Notes: generated by a model from the letters alone, not told the origin. A stretch of DNA of 64,000 bases from an uncultured Pelagibacteraceae bacterium (GCA_902621345.1 CACNLV010000001.1:1-64000); one strand, 5' to 3'; shown: positions 9,281 through 17,572, counted from the first letter of the stretch. Made by a program: numbers and translations.

Positions 9281-10771
9281 ATGAAGTTATTTTTTATACT
9301 TGGCAATCAATTATTTCCACCAAAATACTTAGACCGCTTCAAAAAAGACCACCTATTTTTTATGGCAGAAGATTACCAATTATGCACTTATGAAAAACAT
9401 CATAAAAATAAAATCCTTCTTTTCTTATCATCAATGCGTTCACATGCGGAGTCTCTTAAAAAGGATAAGTTCAAATTAGAATATTTGAGAATTGAAGATA
9501 AAGAATTTAAAGATGACTATTTAAAAAAATTAAAGAAATTAATTAATTCAAAAAAAATAAAAGAAATTTCGAGTTTTGAAATTGAGGATAAATTTTTTGA
9601 GAAAAAAATTGATCAATTCATAAAAAAAGAAAAAATTAAATGGAATATTGTGCAAACTCCTATGTTTTTAAATTCGAGAGATGAATTTAAACAATATTTA
9701 TCAAAATCAAAAAAACCTTTTATGGCAACTTTTTATAAAGAAGTTAGAAAAAAATCCGGCATATTAATGGGTTCAGATGGGAATCCTATAGGAGGTAAAT
9801 GGAGTTTTGATGAAGATAATAGAAATAAGTTACCAAAAAATATCTCTATTCCAAAATTCCCAAAAATTAATGAGACTAACCATACTAAAAAATTAAAACC
9901 TATTATTGAAAAACTATTCAAAGATCATCCAGGAACAACCAAAAACTTTTGGCTTGCTACAGAATTTAATGATGTGGTCAAATTATTAAATTTTTTTATT
10001 AAAGAGAAATCTAATTTATTTGGTGATTATGAGGACGCTGTTGATCAAAAAGATAATATTTTATTTCACAGTGCTTTAAGTCCTTACATTAACCTAGGAT
10101 TAATAACGCCTGAATTTATTATAAAAAAAGTTTTAGATTTCCATAAGAGTAAAAAAATCAAATTAAATTCTTTAGAAGGTTATGTGCGTCAGGTCATAGG
10201 ATGGAGAGAATTTATGAGAGGAATTTATCAAAGTTATTCAAACGAAATGGAAACTAGAAATTTTTTCAAACAAAATCGCAAAATGAAAAAATCATGGTAT
10301 GAAGGTACAACTGGTTTACCACCACTAGATTATGCAATCAAAAATGCTTTAAATCATGGATGGTCTCATCACATTGAAAGATTAATGATTTTATCAAACA
10401 TCATGAATCTTTGCGAAATAAAGCCTACCATTGTTTATAAATGGTTTATGGAAATGTTTGTAGATTCCTCAGATTGGGTAATGGTGCCTAATGTTTATGG
10501 TATGGGATTATTTAGTGATGGAGGAATATTTGCTACAAAACCATATATATGTGGCTCGAGTTACTTTATGAAAATGATGGATTTTAAAAAAGGCGATTGG
10601 TGCAACATAATGGATGGGCTGTATTGGAGATTCATTGATAGAAATAGAAAATTTTTTTTGAAAAATCCAAGGTTATCTATGATGGTTAGAATTTTCGACA
10701 AAATGAAAAGTGACAGAAAAAAATTAATCCTTCCTGCTGCAGAAAAATTTATTAAACAAAACACACTTTAG
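9281..10771 (+). CDS. Cryptochrome/photolyase family protein of the FeS-BCP (CryB/PhrB-like, COG3046) class
   Basis: A 496-residue flavoprotein of the prokaryotic class that repairs (6-4) photoproducts or acts as a cryptochrome. The N-terminal alpha/beta domain begins MKLFFILGNQLFPP and the C-terminal FAD domain contains EGYVRQVIGWREFMRGIYQ, HGWSHHIERLMILSN and DSSDWVMVPNVYGMGLFSDG. FeS-BCP enzymes coordinate a 4Fe-4S cluster with four Cys. Here Cys378, Cys424 and Cys441 occur in the region, but the loop carrying a C-x-x-C pair is shortened, so a cluster is doubtful. Its stop overlaps the GTG of the DUF2256 gene by 1 bp (TAGTG), starting a three-gene coupled unit. Confidence 0.9.
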   Translation: MKLFFILGNQLFPPKYLDRFKKDHLFFMAEDYQLCTYEKHHKNKILLFLSSMRSHAESLKKDKFKLEYLRIEDKEFKDDYLKKLKKLINSKKIKEISSFEIEDKFFEKKIDQFIKKEKIKWNIVQTPMFLNSRDEFKQYLSKSKKPFMATFYKEVRKKSGILMGSDGNPIGGKWSFDEDNRNKLPKNISIPKFPKINETNHTKKLKPIIEKLFKDHPGTTKNFWLATEFNDVVKLLNFFIKEKSNLFGDYEDAVDQKDNILFHSALSPYINLGLITPEFIIKKVLDFHKSKKIKLNSLEGYVRQVIGWREFMRGIYQSYSNEMETRNFFKQNRKMKKSWYEGTTGLPPLDYAIKNALNHGWSHHIERLMILSNIMNLCEIKPTIVYKWFMEMFVDSSDWVMVPNVYGMGLFSDGGIFATKPYICGSSYFMKMMDFKKGDWCNIMDGLYWRFIDRNRKFFLKNPRLSMMVRIFDKMKSDRKKLILPAAEKFIKQNTL

Positions 10772-10902
10772 TGAAAAAAGAAAATCTTCCATCTAAAATC
10801 TGTATTGTTTGTAAGAGACCTTTCAATTGGCGAAGAAAATGGAAGCTAAATTGGGAAAGAGTTAAGTATTGCTCAAAAAGATGTTCTAGCAAAAAAATAT
10901 GA
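10771..10902 (+). CDS. DUF2256 zinc-ribbon-like mini-protein
   Basis: A 43-residue protein starting at GTG 10771, too short for usual ORF cut-offs. It carries two Cys pairs, CIVC (residues 11-14) and CSKRC (34-38), and the family-typical middle RPFNWRRKWKLNWERVKYCS, which together indicate a small zinc-binding fold of the DUF2256 family. It shares one base with the photolyase stop and its own stop shares four bases (ATGA) with the next gene, so the three are translationally coupled. To my knowledge DUF2256 genes are often beside photolyase/cryptochrome genes; the function is unknown. Nucleic-acid or partner binding would be a guess. Confidence 0.9.
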   Translation: MKKENLPSKICIVCKRPFNWRRKWKLNWERVKYCSKRCSSKKI

Positions 10903-11432
10903 ACTTAGAAAAATACAAATGGAAAAGTAGAATTTTACTTGTTTCTACAACAAGTTATAAGGATAGAATTTATCTAGAGGCAAAAAAAATATATCAAGAT
11001 AAAATAAAAGATTTTCATAAAAGATTTGTAAAATTAATTTGTAAAATTAATAAGCAAGAAAAATCATCAATAGATTTAATTGGTTTTGATGGCAAATCTA
11101 AAAAAAAGATGAATAAACTTAATCATAAAACAATCTTTAAAATTATAGACAAAATGTCATTAAGTAAAAAATCTAAACCTATAAATTTATCGCTGTATTC
11201 AGATTATAATCCTAAAACTACTACTCATGGGCTAGGGTTCAAAAACAAAGAAAAAGCTCTTTACACAATTAGAACTATTAAAAATCGTTCAATTAAGTAT
11301 CAGGTAAATGTTATTGCAACCATGCTGGGTAGAGCAAAGAACCATCCTAACAAAACTAGGGATATGGAGGGTGCTATAAAAATATTTGGTGATTGGATGA
11401 AAAAGTATAAAAGTAAAAAAAATGAAAATTAG
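10899..11432 (+). CDS. DUF4174-like protein with an extra C-terminal module
   Basis: A 177-residue basic protein. Residues about 7-95 resemble DUF4174: WKSRILLVSTTSYKD at the start, LIGFDGKSKKKM in the middle and IFKIIDKMSLSKKS at the end, a thioredoxin-like outline without the Cys pair. Residues about 100-170 form a second, helical, Lys-rich module (THGLGFKNKEKALYTIRTIK, then YQVNVIATMLGRAKNHP) that I cannot name. There is no signal peptide. It overlaps the DUF2256 gene by 4 bp and the secreted FG-GAP protein by 11 bp. Position after a photolyase suggests a light or DNA-damage link, but that is only context. Confidence 0.75.
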   Translation: MNLEKYKWKSRILLVSTTSYKDRIYLEAKKIYQDKIKDFHKRFVKLICKINKQEKSSIDLIGFDGKSKKKMNKLNHKTIFKIIDKMSLSKKSKPINLSLYSDYNPKTTTHGLGFKNKEKALYTIRTIKNRSIKYQVNVIATMLGRAKNHPNKTRDMEGAIKIFGDWMKKYKSKKNEN

Positions 11433-12864
11433 AATAATTAATTATTTAAAGAAATTAGTAGTTTTGTTTTTTCTATTAATCCCAAATAATCTGAATGCTG
11501 ATTTTTTTGAAGATATAACAAGCCAAATAGTTGAGAATCCTAAAAGACTTAGTTATGGAGTTTCCGTCACCGATGTAAATCAAGATGGAAAATTTGATTT
11601 TATAGTTACTGGATTTGGTTATCTGAATTTAGCTTTATCATATGAGAATGGAAAACTGATTAATATTGTAAATCAAAAAAAATTTTCTGATGAATTTAGA
11701 AGAACAATTGGTGTTGCTGCATGCGATATAGATAGAGACGGTTATGAGGAAATATATTTTCTCAACACCGACACATATAGTGGAACAAAAAAATATTCAG
11801 ATAGATTGATAGACTTAGAGAAGGATAATTTTATTGATTTATTTGAAATTGAGAAAAATCAAAAAGATCTCAATTTAACTGCTGGGAGGTCAGTTGTTTG
11901 TGTTGATAGAAAAGGAGATGGCAATTATGGGGTATATGTTGCTAACTACGGAGGACCCACAAGATATTACGAATATAATGACGACATAATAGTCGATAAA
12001 TCTGTTCAATTGAATCTGGCCAAAGTTACAGGTGGACGTGCTGTCGTGGCTGGACACATCATTTCTGATAAAATTGATATATTTGCAGCCAATGAGAGAG
12101 GAGCAAATTTTTTATACAAAAATGAAGAGGGTAAATTTTTAGATGTCGCATACGAATATAGAGTTCAAGACGTCCTTCAAAATGGGAGAGGTACAGCTTT
12201 GTCAGATATTTATTACCGAGGAAGACTTGATATTTTAAATGGAAATTGGGGAGGATTTCACAGAGCATATGTACTTAAAAATGATATTTTTGAGGATATA
12301 GCAAAGCCACCTTTTGATGAGCCGTCAAGAATAAGAACTGTTATTTCAGCTGATTTAGATAATGATGGTTATGATGAAATATTCTTGAATAATATTGGTG
12401 AACCCAACAAACTTTTTAGAATTTTAGAGAATGGTTTGGTAAAACAAATACCTCTCGATATTGGTTTAGAACCAGATGGATATGGAACTGGAGCAGCAGT
12501 TGCTGACATAGATAACGATGGCATATTAGAATTGTTAGTTTCCCACGGAGAAAGCAGAGATCAGCCATTGTCTTTGTATAAAGCAAAGGTAAATCCTGAA
12601 CACAAATATTTAAGGATTAGACCGCTAAATAAATATGGGGCACCCGCAAGAGGAGCAACAGTAACATTGATTTCAAATTTAAGAAAACATTCAAAAACAA
12701 TTGACTCTGGTTCAGGGTATCTATGCCAAATGGAACCAGTAGCTCATTATGGTATTAGAAAAAATGAAAAGAGTATAAAAATAGAGGTTAGATGGACAAA
12801 TGGAAAAACTAAAATAATCTCGGTAAAAAATCTAAACCAAACAATTACTTTAAAACAAAAATAA
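11422..12864 (+). CDS. Secreted FG-GAP/VCBS repeat protein with C-terminal ASPIC/UnbV domain (CRTAC1-like)
   Basis: A 480-residue exported protein. It opens with a basic/hydrophobic signal (about residues 1-26, ending in LNADFF). Calcium-type DxDxDG loops recur: VTDVNQDGKFDFIVTGFG, ACDIDRDGYEEIYFLN, SADLDNDGYDEIFLNN and VADIDNDGILELLVSHGES, consistent with a seven-bladed propeller. The last ~90 residues (YLRIRPLNKYGAPARGATVT, then VRWTNGKTKIISV) match ASPIC/UnbV. Such proteins are extracellular or surface binding modules; no enzyme activity is implied. The start overlaps the upstream gene by 11 bp, and the stop abuts the convergent fasciclin gene. Confidence 0.85.
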   Translation: MKIRIINYLKKLVVLFFLLIPNNLNADFFEDITSQIVENPKRLSYGVSVTDVNQDGKFDFIVTGFGYLNLALSYENGKLINIVNQKKFSDEFRRTIGVAACDIDRDGYEEIYFLNTDTYSGTKKYSDRLIDLEKDNFIDLFEIEKNQKDLNLTAGRSVVCVDRKGDGNYGVYVANYGGPTRYYEYNDDIIVDKSVQLNLAKVTGGRAVVAGHIISDKIDIFAANERGANFLYKNEEGKFLDVAYEYRVQDVLQNGRGTALSDIYYRGRLDILNGNWGGFHRAYVLKNDIFEDIAKPPFDEPSRIRTVISADLDNDGYDEIFLNNIGEPNKLFRILENGLVKQIPLDIGLEPDGYGTGAAVADIDNDGILELLVSHGESRDQPLSLYKAKVNPEHKYLRIRPLNKYGAPARGATVTLISNLRKHSKTIDSGSGYLCQMEPVAHYGIRKNEKSIKIEVRWTNGKTKIISVKNLNQTITLKQK

Positions 12865-13338
12865 CTAGTTTAAGGGCTGAAGAACTCTATTTATAAAATG
12901 GATTATACCATTAGAAGTTTCAACATCAGCAGTTACAACTTCAGCTTCATTTATATAAACTATACCATTAACTTTTTTTATAGTTATTTCCTCACCATTA
13001 ATTGCTTTGAGTTTAATTTCACCTGCAACTTCTGAAGAAGGAATTTTTTTTGAAAAAACGTGTCGTCCCAAAATTTTTACAAGTTTATCTTTGTTTTCCT
13101 CTCTCAACAGACCATAATATGTTTGTGCACTAATTGCTGCAAATGCGTCGTCTAAAGGTGCAAAAACAGTAAATGGTCCTTCACCTTTTAAATTCTCACT
13201 TAATCCTGATTTCATTAAGGTTTCGTTTAATTTTGTAAATTTACCGATTTCGTTTAATTTATCAATTACATTTCCAAATGTTATCGATGGGATAATCATC
13301 ATGGCAAGTGTTAAAAATATTATGTGGAATTTTTTCAT
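12865..13338 (-). CDS. Secreted fasciclin (FAS1) domain protein
   Basis: A 157-residue periplasmic or surface protein with a signal peptide (MKKFHIIFLTLAMMIIPSITFG) and a single FAS1 domain. Conserved blocks are the H1 motif GPFTVFAPLDDAFAAI, a middle LVKILGRHVFSKKIP and the H2-type end ETSNGIIHFINRVLQPL. FAS1 domains mediate adhesion or ligand binding; bacterial single-domain forms are poorly characterised. It is divergent from the Cys-rich secreted protein at 13423, sharing an 84-bp intergenic region. Confidence 0.9.
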   Translation of the reverse strand: MKKFHIIFLTLAMMIIPSITFGNVIDKLNEIGKFTKLNETLMKSGLSENLKGEGPFTVFAPLDDAFAAISAQTYYGLLREENKDKLVKILGRHVFSKKIPSSEVAGEIKLKAINGEEITIKKVNGIVYINEAEVVTADVETSNGIIHFINRVLQPLN

Positions 13339-13366
13339 TGGACTTTAATAACTTTAAATTTATAAT

Positions 13367-13395
13367 TTGACAGTAAATTAAGTGCGACAAATAAT
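13367..13395 (+). promoter_or_regulatory. Predicted sigma-70 promoter for the gene at 13423
   Basis: A perfect TTGACA (13367-13372), a 17-bp spacer and AATAAT (13390-13395, five of six matches to TATAAT) lie upstream of the ATG at 13423. The expected start near 13402 gives a leader of about 20 nt. This is the best consensus promoter I saw in the window. Confidence 0.6.
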
Positions 13396-13422
13396 AAAAA
13401 TTTTTTTAAATTAATTAAATCT

Positions 13423-14124
13423 ATGAATTTTTCAAAAGCTATCTTTAGATTTGTAATTATTTCTATCTTTACTTTATCTTTTTCCAATATTTCAAATTCA
13501 GTGGAAAAAAATTATTATAAAGATTTAATAACAGATTGGTCTAGAATCTTTCCCGACAGCAACAGAAATGCTGCTGGTCCAAAATTCTTCAAACATATAA
13601 TTGATAAAGACATAAATTATGAAGATTTCATTGAATATAACAAACTTTATTGTGCTGTTTCTGGTTCTTTGATCGATCCCAATAGTGACCCTGATTTTTT
13701 ATTTATCAGTGAGAGAGGAACTAAAAATAAAATTTGTGGTAATTACTATAAATGTTGTATTCCGTGTTCTTGTGATATTATGAAATATTCTGAAGTCGAA
13801 AGGATGAAATATAAATTTAAAGACGGCATCAAGGAGTTTTTTGTTTTTACAATTAAAAATCCCTGCAACAAAGAAGATTTTCCAAATAGGGTTAATAAAG
13901 ATTATTTTTGTGTTGGAGAGAAAATAAATAACAAACAAGTTTATGATTTAAATGGCCGAATAGTAATTGGTTTATTGCATAACGGTAAAAGCTGCAGAAA
14001 AGATGAGATAGATTTTGTGAAAAGTCATCAGATAACTGGTAGATTTTGTGAATTTAGAAATAATACACCCATAGAGAATTTAGAGGCAGGCATGGGTGAT
14101 ATTTTTATTAAACTTGCGAGATAA
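13423..14124 (+). CDS. Secreted Cys-rich protein of unknown function
   Basis: A 233-residue protein I do not recognise. The N-terminus has a signal sequence (hydrophobic residues about 7-25, ending around NISNSVE). The mature part is Cys-rich, with a cluster KICGNYYKCCIPCSCDIM (about residues 102-120) and further Cys in NPCNKEDF, YFCVGEK, KSCRKDE and GRFCEF. This suggests a disulfide-stabilised or metal-binding periplasmic protein. It has its own strong predicted promoter and ends 5 bp before the small membrane protein. The Cys cluster could bind a metal or haem-like cofactor, but no CxxCH is present. Confidence 0.75.
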   Translation: MNFSKAIFRFVIISIFTLSFSNISNSVEKNYYKDLITDWSRIFPDSNRNAAGPKFFKHIIDKDINYEDFIEYNKLYCAVSGSLIDPNSDPDFLFISERGTKNKICGNYYKCCIPCSCDIMKYSEVERMKYKFKDGIKEFFVFTIKNPCNKEDFPNRVNKDYFCVGEKINNKQVYDLNGRIVIGLLHNGKSCRKDEIDFVKSHQITGRFCEFRNNTPIENLEAGMGDIFIKLAR

Positions 14125-14129
14125 AAATT

Positions 14130-14351
14130 ATGGATAATAAGATTTTTGAATGGGCAGGAGTTATAACAGCAATATTATATTCATTATTCGTAGCTATGAA
14201 TATTGGTATTGAATTTTTTGGTTTTTGCTTATTACTTTTATCTGCAATTTTAATTGGAATTTGGGCGTATAGAGGTGGTCATAGAGGAATATTATTTTTA
14301 CAATTTTTTTACGCAACGGCAGGAATTATCGGAATGTTTAGGTGGTTTTAA
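14130..14351 (+). CDS. Small three-helix membrane protein, function unknown
   Basis: A 73-residue hydrophobic protein with three predicted membrane segments (about residues 7-25, 27-46 and 53-71) and a basic loop YRGGHRG between the last two. It begins 5 bp after the Cys-rich secreted protein, so the two are probably an operon. The stop overlaps the end of the convergent photolyase-like gene by 4 bp. No family recognised. Confidence 0.7.
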   Translation: MDNKIFEWAGVITAILYSLFVAMNIGIEFFGFCLLLLSAILIGIWAYRGGHRGILFLQFFYATAGIIGMFRWF

Positions 14352-15487
14352 TTGAAAGTTGAAATTATTTTTGGAATATAATTTTTAAAATTAAAAAAAC
14401 CTTTGTTGCAATATTGCCAAGAATACTGATCAAGTTTTCTATATAAAAAAGTTATTTTTGAGCTATTTAAATTTAAATAATCTAAATTTTCACCAACTGA
14501 GGGATATAAACCATAACAGTTTTGAATATCTTTTATTTTACTTATACTGACCACCTCATAATCAATAGACTTGGCTTTTAACCTTTGTTCTTGGTCTTCA
14601 ATTAAAAGGGATTTAAATTTTACAACTTTTTCACTCAGCTTAATAGATCTATTATTATTTTCGTTTGAAATTAAATAAATTTTTTTAAATTTGTAATTTT
14701 GAAAATCAGTAATTTCAAAAGCAAGATTATTATCAAAAATTAATAGACTTTTATCTTCAATATTTTGAGGATTAATAAAATCTTGTTTTATTATTGAGTA
14801 AGTTTTTTCAGATACTTTTGGAGGAGCATTTTCATTTAAATTAATATTATTGAATCTGTTAGCAGTGAATTTTTTAATGTTCCATTCGCTCGCCAAATAA
14901 TGTTTTCCTTGTGTTTGAACTCCAGCAACCCATCTCCATCCAAGAGTATTGGACGCAGCATCGCCGTCATATAGATGTTGCATAAAAAATTCTGCACCTA
15001 ATTGCCAAGGTAATTCTAGAGTAAAAATCCAAATACTGGCGAACCACATCCTTGTATGATTGTGTAAATAATTATTTTCTTTTAGTTCGATTACCCATTG
15101 ATTAAAGCAATCTATCTTTGTTTTTCCTTCAATTGCATTTTTATAATTTTGATTATTTTTTAAATTTTCCTTAATTTTAATTAATTCTGTTAAATAATCT
15201 GACCAAACATTTGGTCTTAATTCTAGCCAGCCCTTCCAATATGTGCGCCATAATACTTCTTGTATAAATTTTTCATTTTTTGAAAAAGAAAATTTACCTA
15301 GAGATTTTTTAATGATCTCTTGTTCATTAACAATTCCATGAGTTATATATGGTGACAAACAAGAAACATTTGATCTTTTATCTGGACCAAAATCAAAATT
15401 TCTAAGCTTTGAATATTCTGTAAGATTGTTTTCAACAAAACTTTCTAATCGATCTAAGGCCTTAGCCCTTGAGGGTTCAAAATTCAT
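14348..15487 (-). CDS. Photolyase-type FAD-binding protein with N-terminal FAD domain and a C-terminal alpha/beta-like domain
   Basis: A 379-residue protein. The photolyase FAD-binding helical domain comes first (residues 1-215), with SCLSPYITHGIV (42-53), EVLWRTYWKGWLELRP (77-92), HNHTRMWFASIW (142-153), YDGDAASNTLGWRWVAGVQT (173-192) and the C-terminal KKFTANRFN. The normal N-terminal antenna Rossmann domain is absent. Instead residues about 245-379 alternate strands and helices (SLLIFDNNLAFEI, KKIYLIS, IDYEVVSIS), which may be a relocated antenna-like domain. It should bind FAD; repair or signalling activity is unknown. It is unrelated in layout to the photolyase at 9281. Confidence 0.8.
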   Translation of the reverse strand: MNFEPSRAKALDRLESFVENNLTEYSKLRNFDFGPDKRSNVSCLSPYITHGIVNEQEIIKKSLGKFSFSKNEKFIQEVLWRTYWKGWLELRPNVWSDYLTELIKIKENLKNNQNYKNAIEGKTKIDCFNQWVIELKENNYLHNHTRMWFASIWIFTLELPWQLGAEFFMQHLYDGDAASNTLGWRWVAGVQTQGKHYLASEWNIKKFTANRFNNINLNENAPPKVSEKTYSIIKQDFINPQNIEDKSLLIFDNNLAFEITDFQNYKFKKIYLISNENNNRSIKLSEKVVKFKSLLIEDQEQRLKAKSIDYEVVSISKIKDIQNCYGLYPSVGENLDYLNLNSSKITFLYRKLDQYSWQYCNKGFFNFKNYIPKIISTFN

Positions 15488-15493
15488 TTAAAA

Positions 15494-15874
15494 CTATTTA
15501 GATTTTTTTTTCTTAAGACCTAATTTATCACTATGTCTTAATCTCAAGATTACAATAGCACCAGCAATTAAAACTATTGCAACTGCCTCATAAACCAATG
15601 CAGTAGGGTCCATCTCTTTACCTTGAAGAATAATAAATCGAGCAAGTGCAGTAATTGCTATTAGTAGTGGTAACGTAATACTGATTGATTGCTGGTTCCA
15701 AAAAACTCTAACCATTGCAAGAACTTCTAAATAAAGAAACATTAATAACAAGTCAGCTAACGTTACAGACATGTTTTGATACATTTTATAAATTTCAATA
15801 CCTACAGCAATTACTGTGCTTATTAAAATAATGCACATTAGTATAAGTTGTAGATTCTTAGCTATTTTTTCCAT
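15494..15874 (-). CDS. PsiE-family inner membrane protein
   Basis: A 126-residue protein with four predicted membrane helices. It matches the PsiE (phosphate-starvation-inducible E) family through the central LADLLLMFLYLEVLAMVRVF and the following ITALARFIILQ. The basic tail LKKKKSK is cytosolic. PsiE function is unknown; in enterobacteria it responds to phosphate and carbon status. It overlaps the upstream membrane gene by one base and precedes the FAD protein by 6 bp on the same strand. Confidence 0.8.
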   Translation of the reverse strand: MEKIAKNLQLILMCIILISTVIAVGIEIYKMYQNMSVTLADLLLMFLYLEVLAMVRVFWNQQSISITLPLLIAITALARFIILQGKEMDPTALVYEAVAIVLIAGAIVILRLRHSDKLGLKKKKSK

Positions 15875-16326
15875 TATTTGTCCTTACTAAATGGCAACCA
15901 TTTTTCAAACACTGATTTTGATGGACCATCATATGGAATAGTATACGAGTTAGTATTTGTTAAAACTTCAATACCCTTAGAAAAAACAAAAATAAACACT
16001 ATAACAAATACAATAACCATAATTTTAAATGGATCAAAATTTTTTGTTTGAAAGACGCTGGTCGATTTTTCCTCAGCTTTATGGAATTGTTTGAATGTCA
16101 TATAGACTGCAAATATAAGGCCGATATGTGCCAAGTATGTTCCAGCCCAGCCAAAAGCAAAAGTCGTATATGAAAATACATACAAACTAAATACTGTTGT
16201 CCATATAAAACTTAGGACTAGTAATATTTGTAATCTAACAGCCTTAGGTAGTGATCTTAAATCATTTTTACTATCATCAAACAATATATTGGCTGAGTCT
16301 TGCATCCATTTTTTTAAATTGTCCAT
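15874..16326 (-). CDS. Three-helix membrane protein, 2TM-like, function unknown
   Basis: A 150-residue protein with an N-terminal amphipathic segment, then membrane helices at about residues 32-52, 58-78 and 102-122, and a short soluble tail ending KWLPFSKDK. I do not recognise the family. It overlaps psiE-like by one base (coupled translation), so the two probably work in the same membrane process. Confidence 0.7.
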   Translation of the reverse strand: MDNLKKWMQDSANILFDDSKNDLRSLPKAVRLQILLVLSFIWTTVFSLYVFSYTTFAFGWAGTYLAHIGLIFAVYMTFKQFHKAEEKSTSVFQTKNFDPFKIMVIVFVIVFIFVFSKGIEVLTNTNSYTIPYDGPSKSVFEKWLPFSKDK

Positions 16327-16351
16327 AAAACTAAGTTATGTTTTTTTTCAG

Positions 16352-16378
16352 AATTGACAATGTAAAAAATTGTCAATT
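16352..16378 (+). terminator. Ten-base-pair hairpin, terminator-like on the plus strand
   Basis: AATTGACAAT (16352-16361) pairs perfectly with ATTGTCAATT (16369-16378) around a 7-nt loop. On the plus strand it is followed by TTTTTCTT, as in an intrinsic terminator. The neighbouring genes are both on the minus strand, where the 3' side is A-rich, so it does not look like a normal argG terminator. The TTGACA inside it could also act as a minus-strand -35 element. Confidence 0.4.
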
Positions 16379-16387
16379 TTTCTTGAG

Positions 16388-17572
16388 TTATCTTAATTTT
16401 TTTTTATGAAAATTTATAAATTTTTCAACGTTAGATTTATTGAAGGATTTATTTTCCTCAAATGAAACCTTTTTCATTGAATATGCTTTACTTTTTGTAA
16501 TTCTTGATTGAATAATAATATTTCCTTTATAAAGCTTAAGTTTTACAGTTCCATTTACTTTATTTCTTTTGAGGTCGACGATTTTTTGAAGTTTAAACCT
16601 TTCTTTTGAAAACCAATATCCATTGTAAATTAATTCTGCATATCTAGACATGATGGAGTCTTTTTTATGCATTGTGTTTTTGTCTAATGTTACAGACTCT
16701 ATAGCTCTATGTGCATGAATAAGAAGTGTACCACCAGGTGTTTCATAAACTCCTCTAGATTTTATACCAAGAAATCTATTTTCAACTAAATCAACTCTTC
16801 CAATACCGTTTTTGCCAGCTATTAAATTAAGTTTTGTTAAAATTTTCTCAGGATTATATTTTTTTCCATTAATACCAACTGGGTCTCCATTTTTAAAATT
16901 TATGGATATAAATGTAGGCTTATTAGGAGCTTTCTCTGCAGAAACCGTTCTTTGAAAAATAATTTCTGGAGCAGAATTTTTAGGATTTTCTAAAACTTTT
17001 CCCTCGGTAGAGGTATGAAACAAGTTATCATCAACAGAAAAAGGTGTGGAACCTGCTTTATCTTTAGGTATCGGTATTTTGTATTTTTTTGCATATTTAA
17101 TAAGATCTGTTCTAGATCTTAAATTCCAAATTCGCCAGGGTGCTATTATCTTAATCTTTGGACCAAAAAAATGATAGCCAAGCTCAAATCTTACTTGATC
17201 ATTTCCTTTACCGGTGGCTCCATGAGATACTGCATAAGCTTTATATTTTTTTGCAATTCTTATTTGATCTTTTGCTATTAAAGGTCTTGCAATTGAGGTA
17301 CCCAATAAATATAGGCCCTCATAAATCGCGTGACCTCTGATCATCGGAAAAACATAATCTTTAACAAAAATATTTTTTAAGTCTTTTATTATAATATTTT
17401 TTACCCCAAATTTTTTAGCATTTTTGATTATCTTTTTTTTATCTATCACTTGACCAATATCAGCCGTGTAACAGATTATTTCGGCATTATAATTTTCTTG
17501 AAGCCATTTAAGTATTATGGAGGTATCTAGTCCTCCAGAATAAGCTAATACAATTCTTCTGTTTTGTGTCAT
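16388..17572 (-). CDS. argG: Argininosuccinate synthase
   Basis: Cytosolic enzyme of arginine biosynthesis joining citrulline and aspartate with ATP to give argininosuccinate. The 394-residue length is typical. The N-type ATP PP-loop is AYSGGLDTS (residues 10-18). Other family blocks are [15 protein letters not shown] (citrulline/aspartate binding), [25 protein letters not shown] and YETPGGTLL. It lies 3 bp after the IalB-like gene on the same strand, with its own hairpin downstream. Confidence 0.97.
   Translation of the reverse strand: MTQNRRIVLAYSGGLDTSIILKWLQENYNAEIICYTADIGQVIDKKKIIKNAKKFGVKNIIIKDLKNIFVKDYVFPMIRGHAIYEGLYLLGTSIARPLIAKDQIRIAKKYKAYAVSHGATGKGNDQVRFELGYHFFGPKIKIIAPWRIWNLRSRTDLIKYAKKYKIPIPKDKAGSTPFSVDDNLFHTSTEGKVLENPKNSAPEIIFQRTVSAEKAPNKPTFISINFKNGDPVGINGKKYNPEKILTKLNLIAGKNGIGRVDLVENRFLGIKSRGVYETPGGTLLIHAHRAIESVTLDKNTMHKKDSIMSRYAELIYNGYWFSKERFKLQKIVDLKRNKVNGTVKLKLYKGNIIIQSRITKSKAYSMKKVSFEENKSFNKSNVEKFINFHKKKLR

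Noticed and set aside
9733..9921. Antisense open frames inside large genes (this one and others such as 44580-44948 or 61341-61535 on the minus strand)
   Set aside because: They are shadows of strongly supported genes, with no ribosome site, family resemblance or normal composition.
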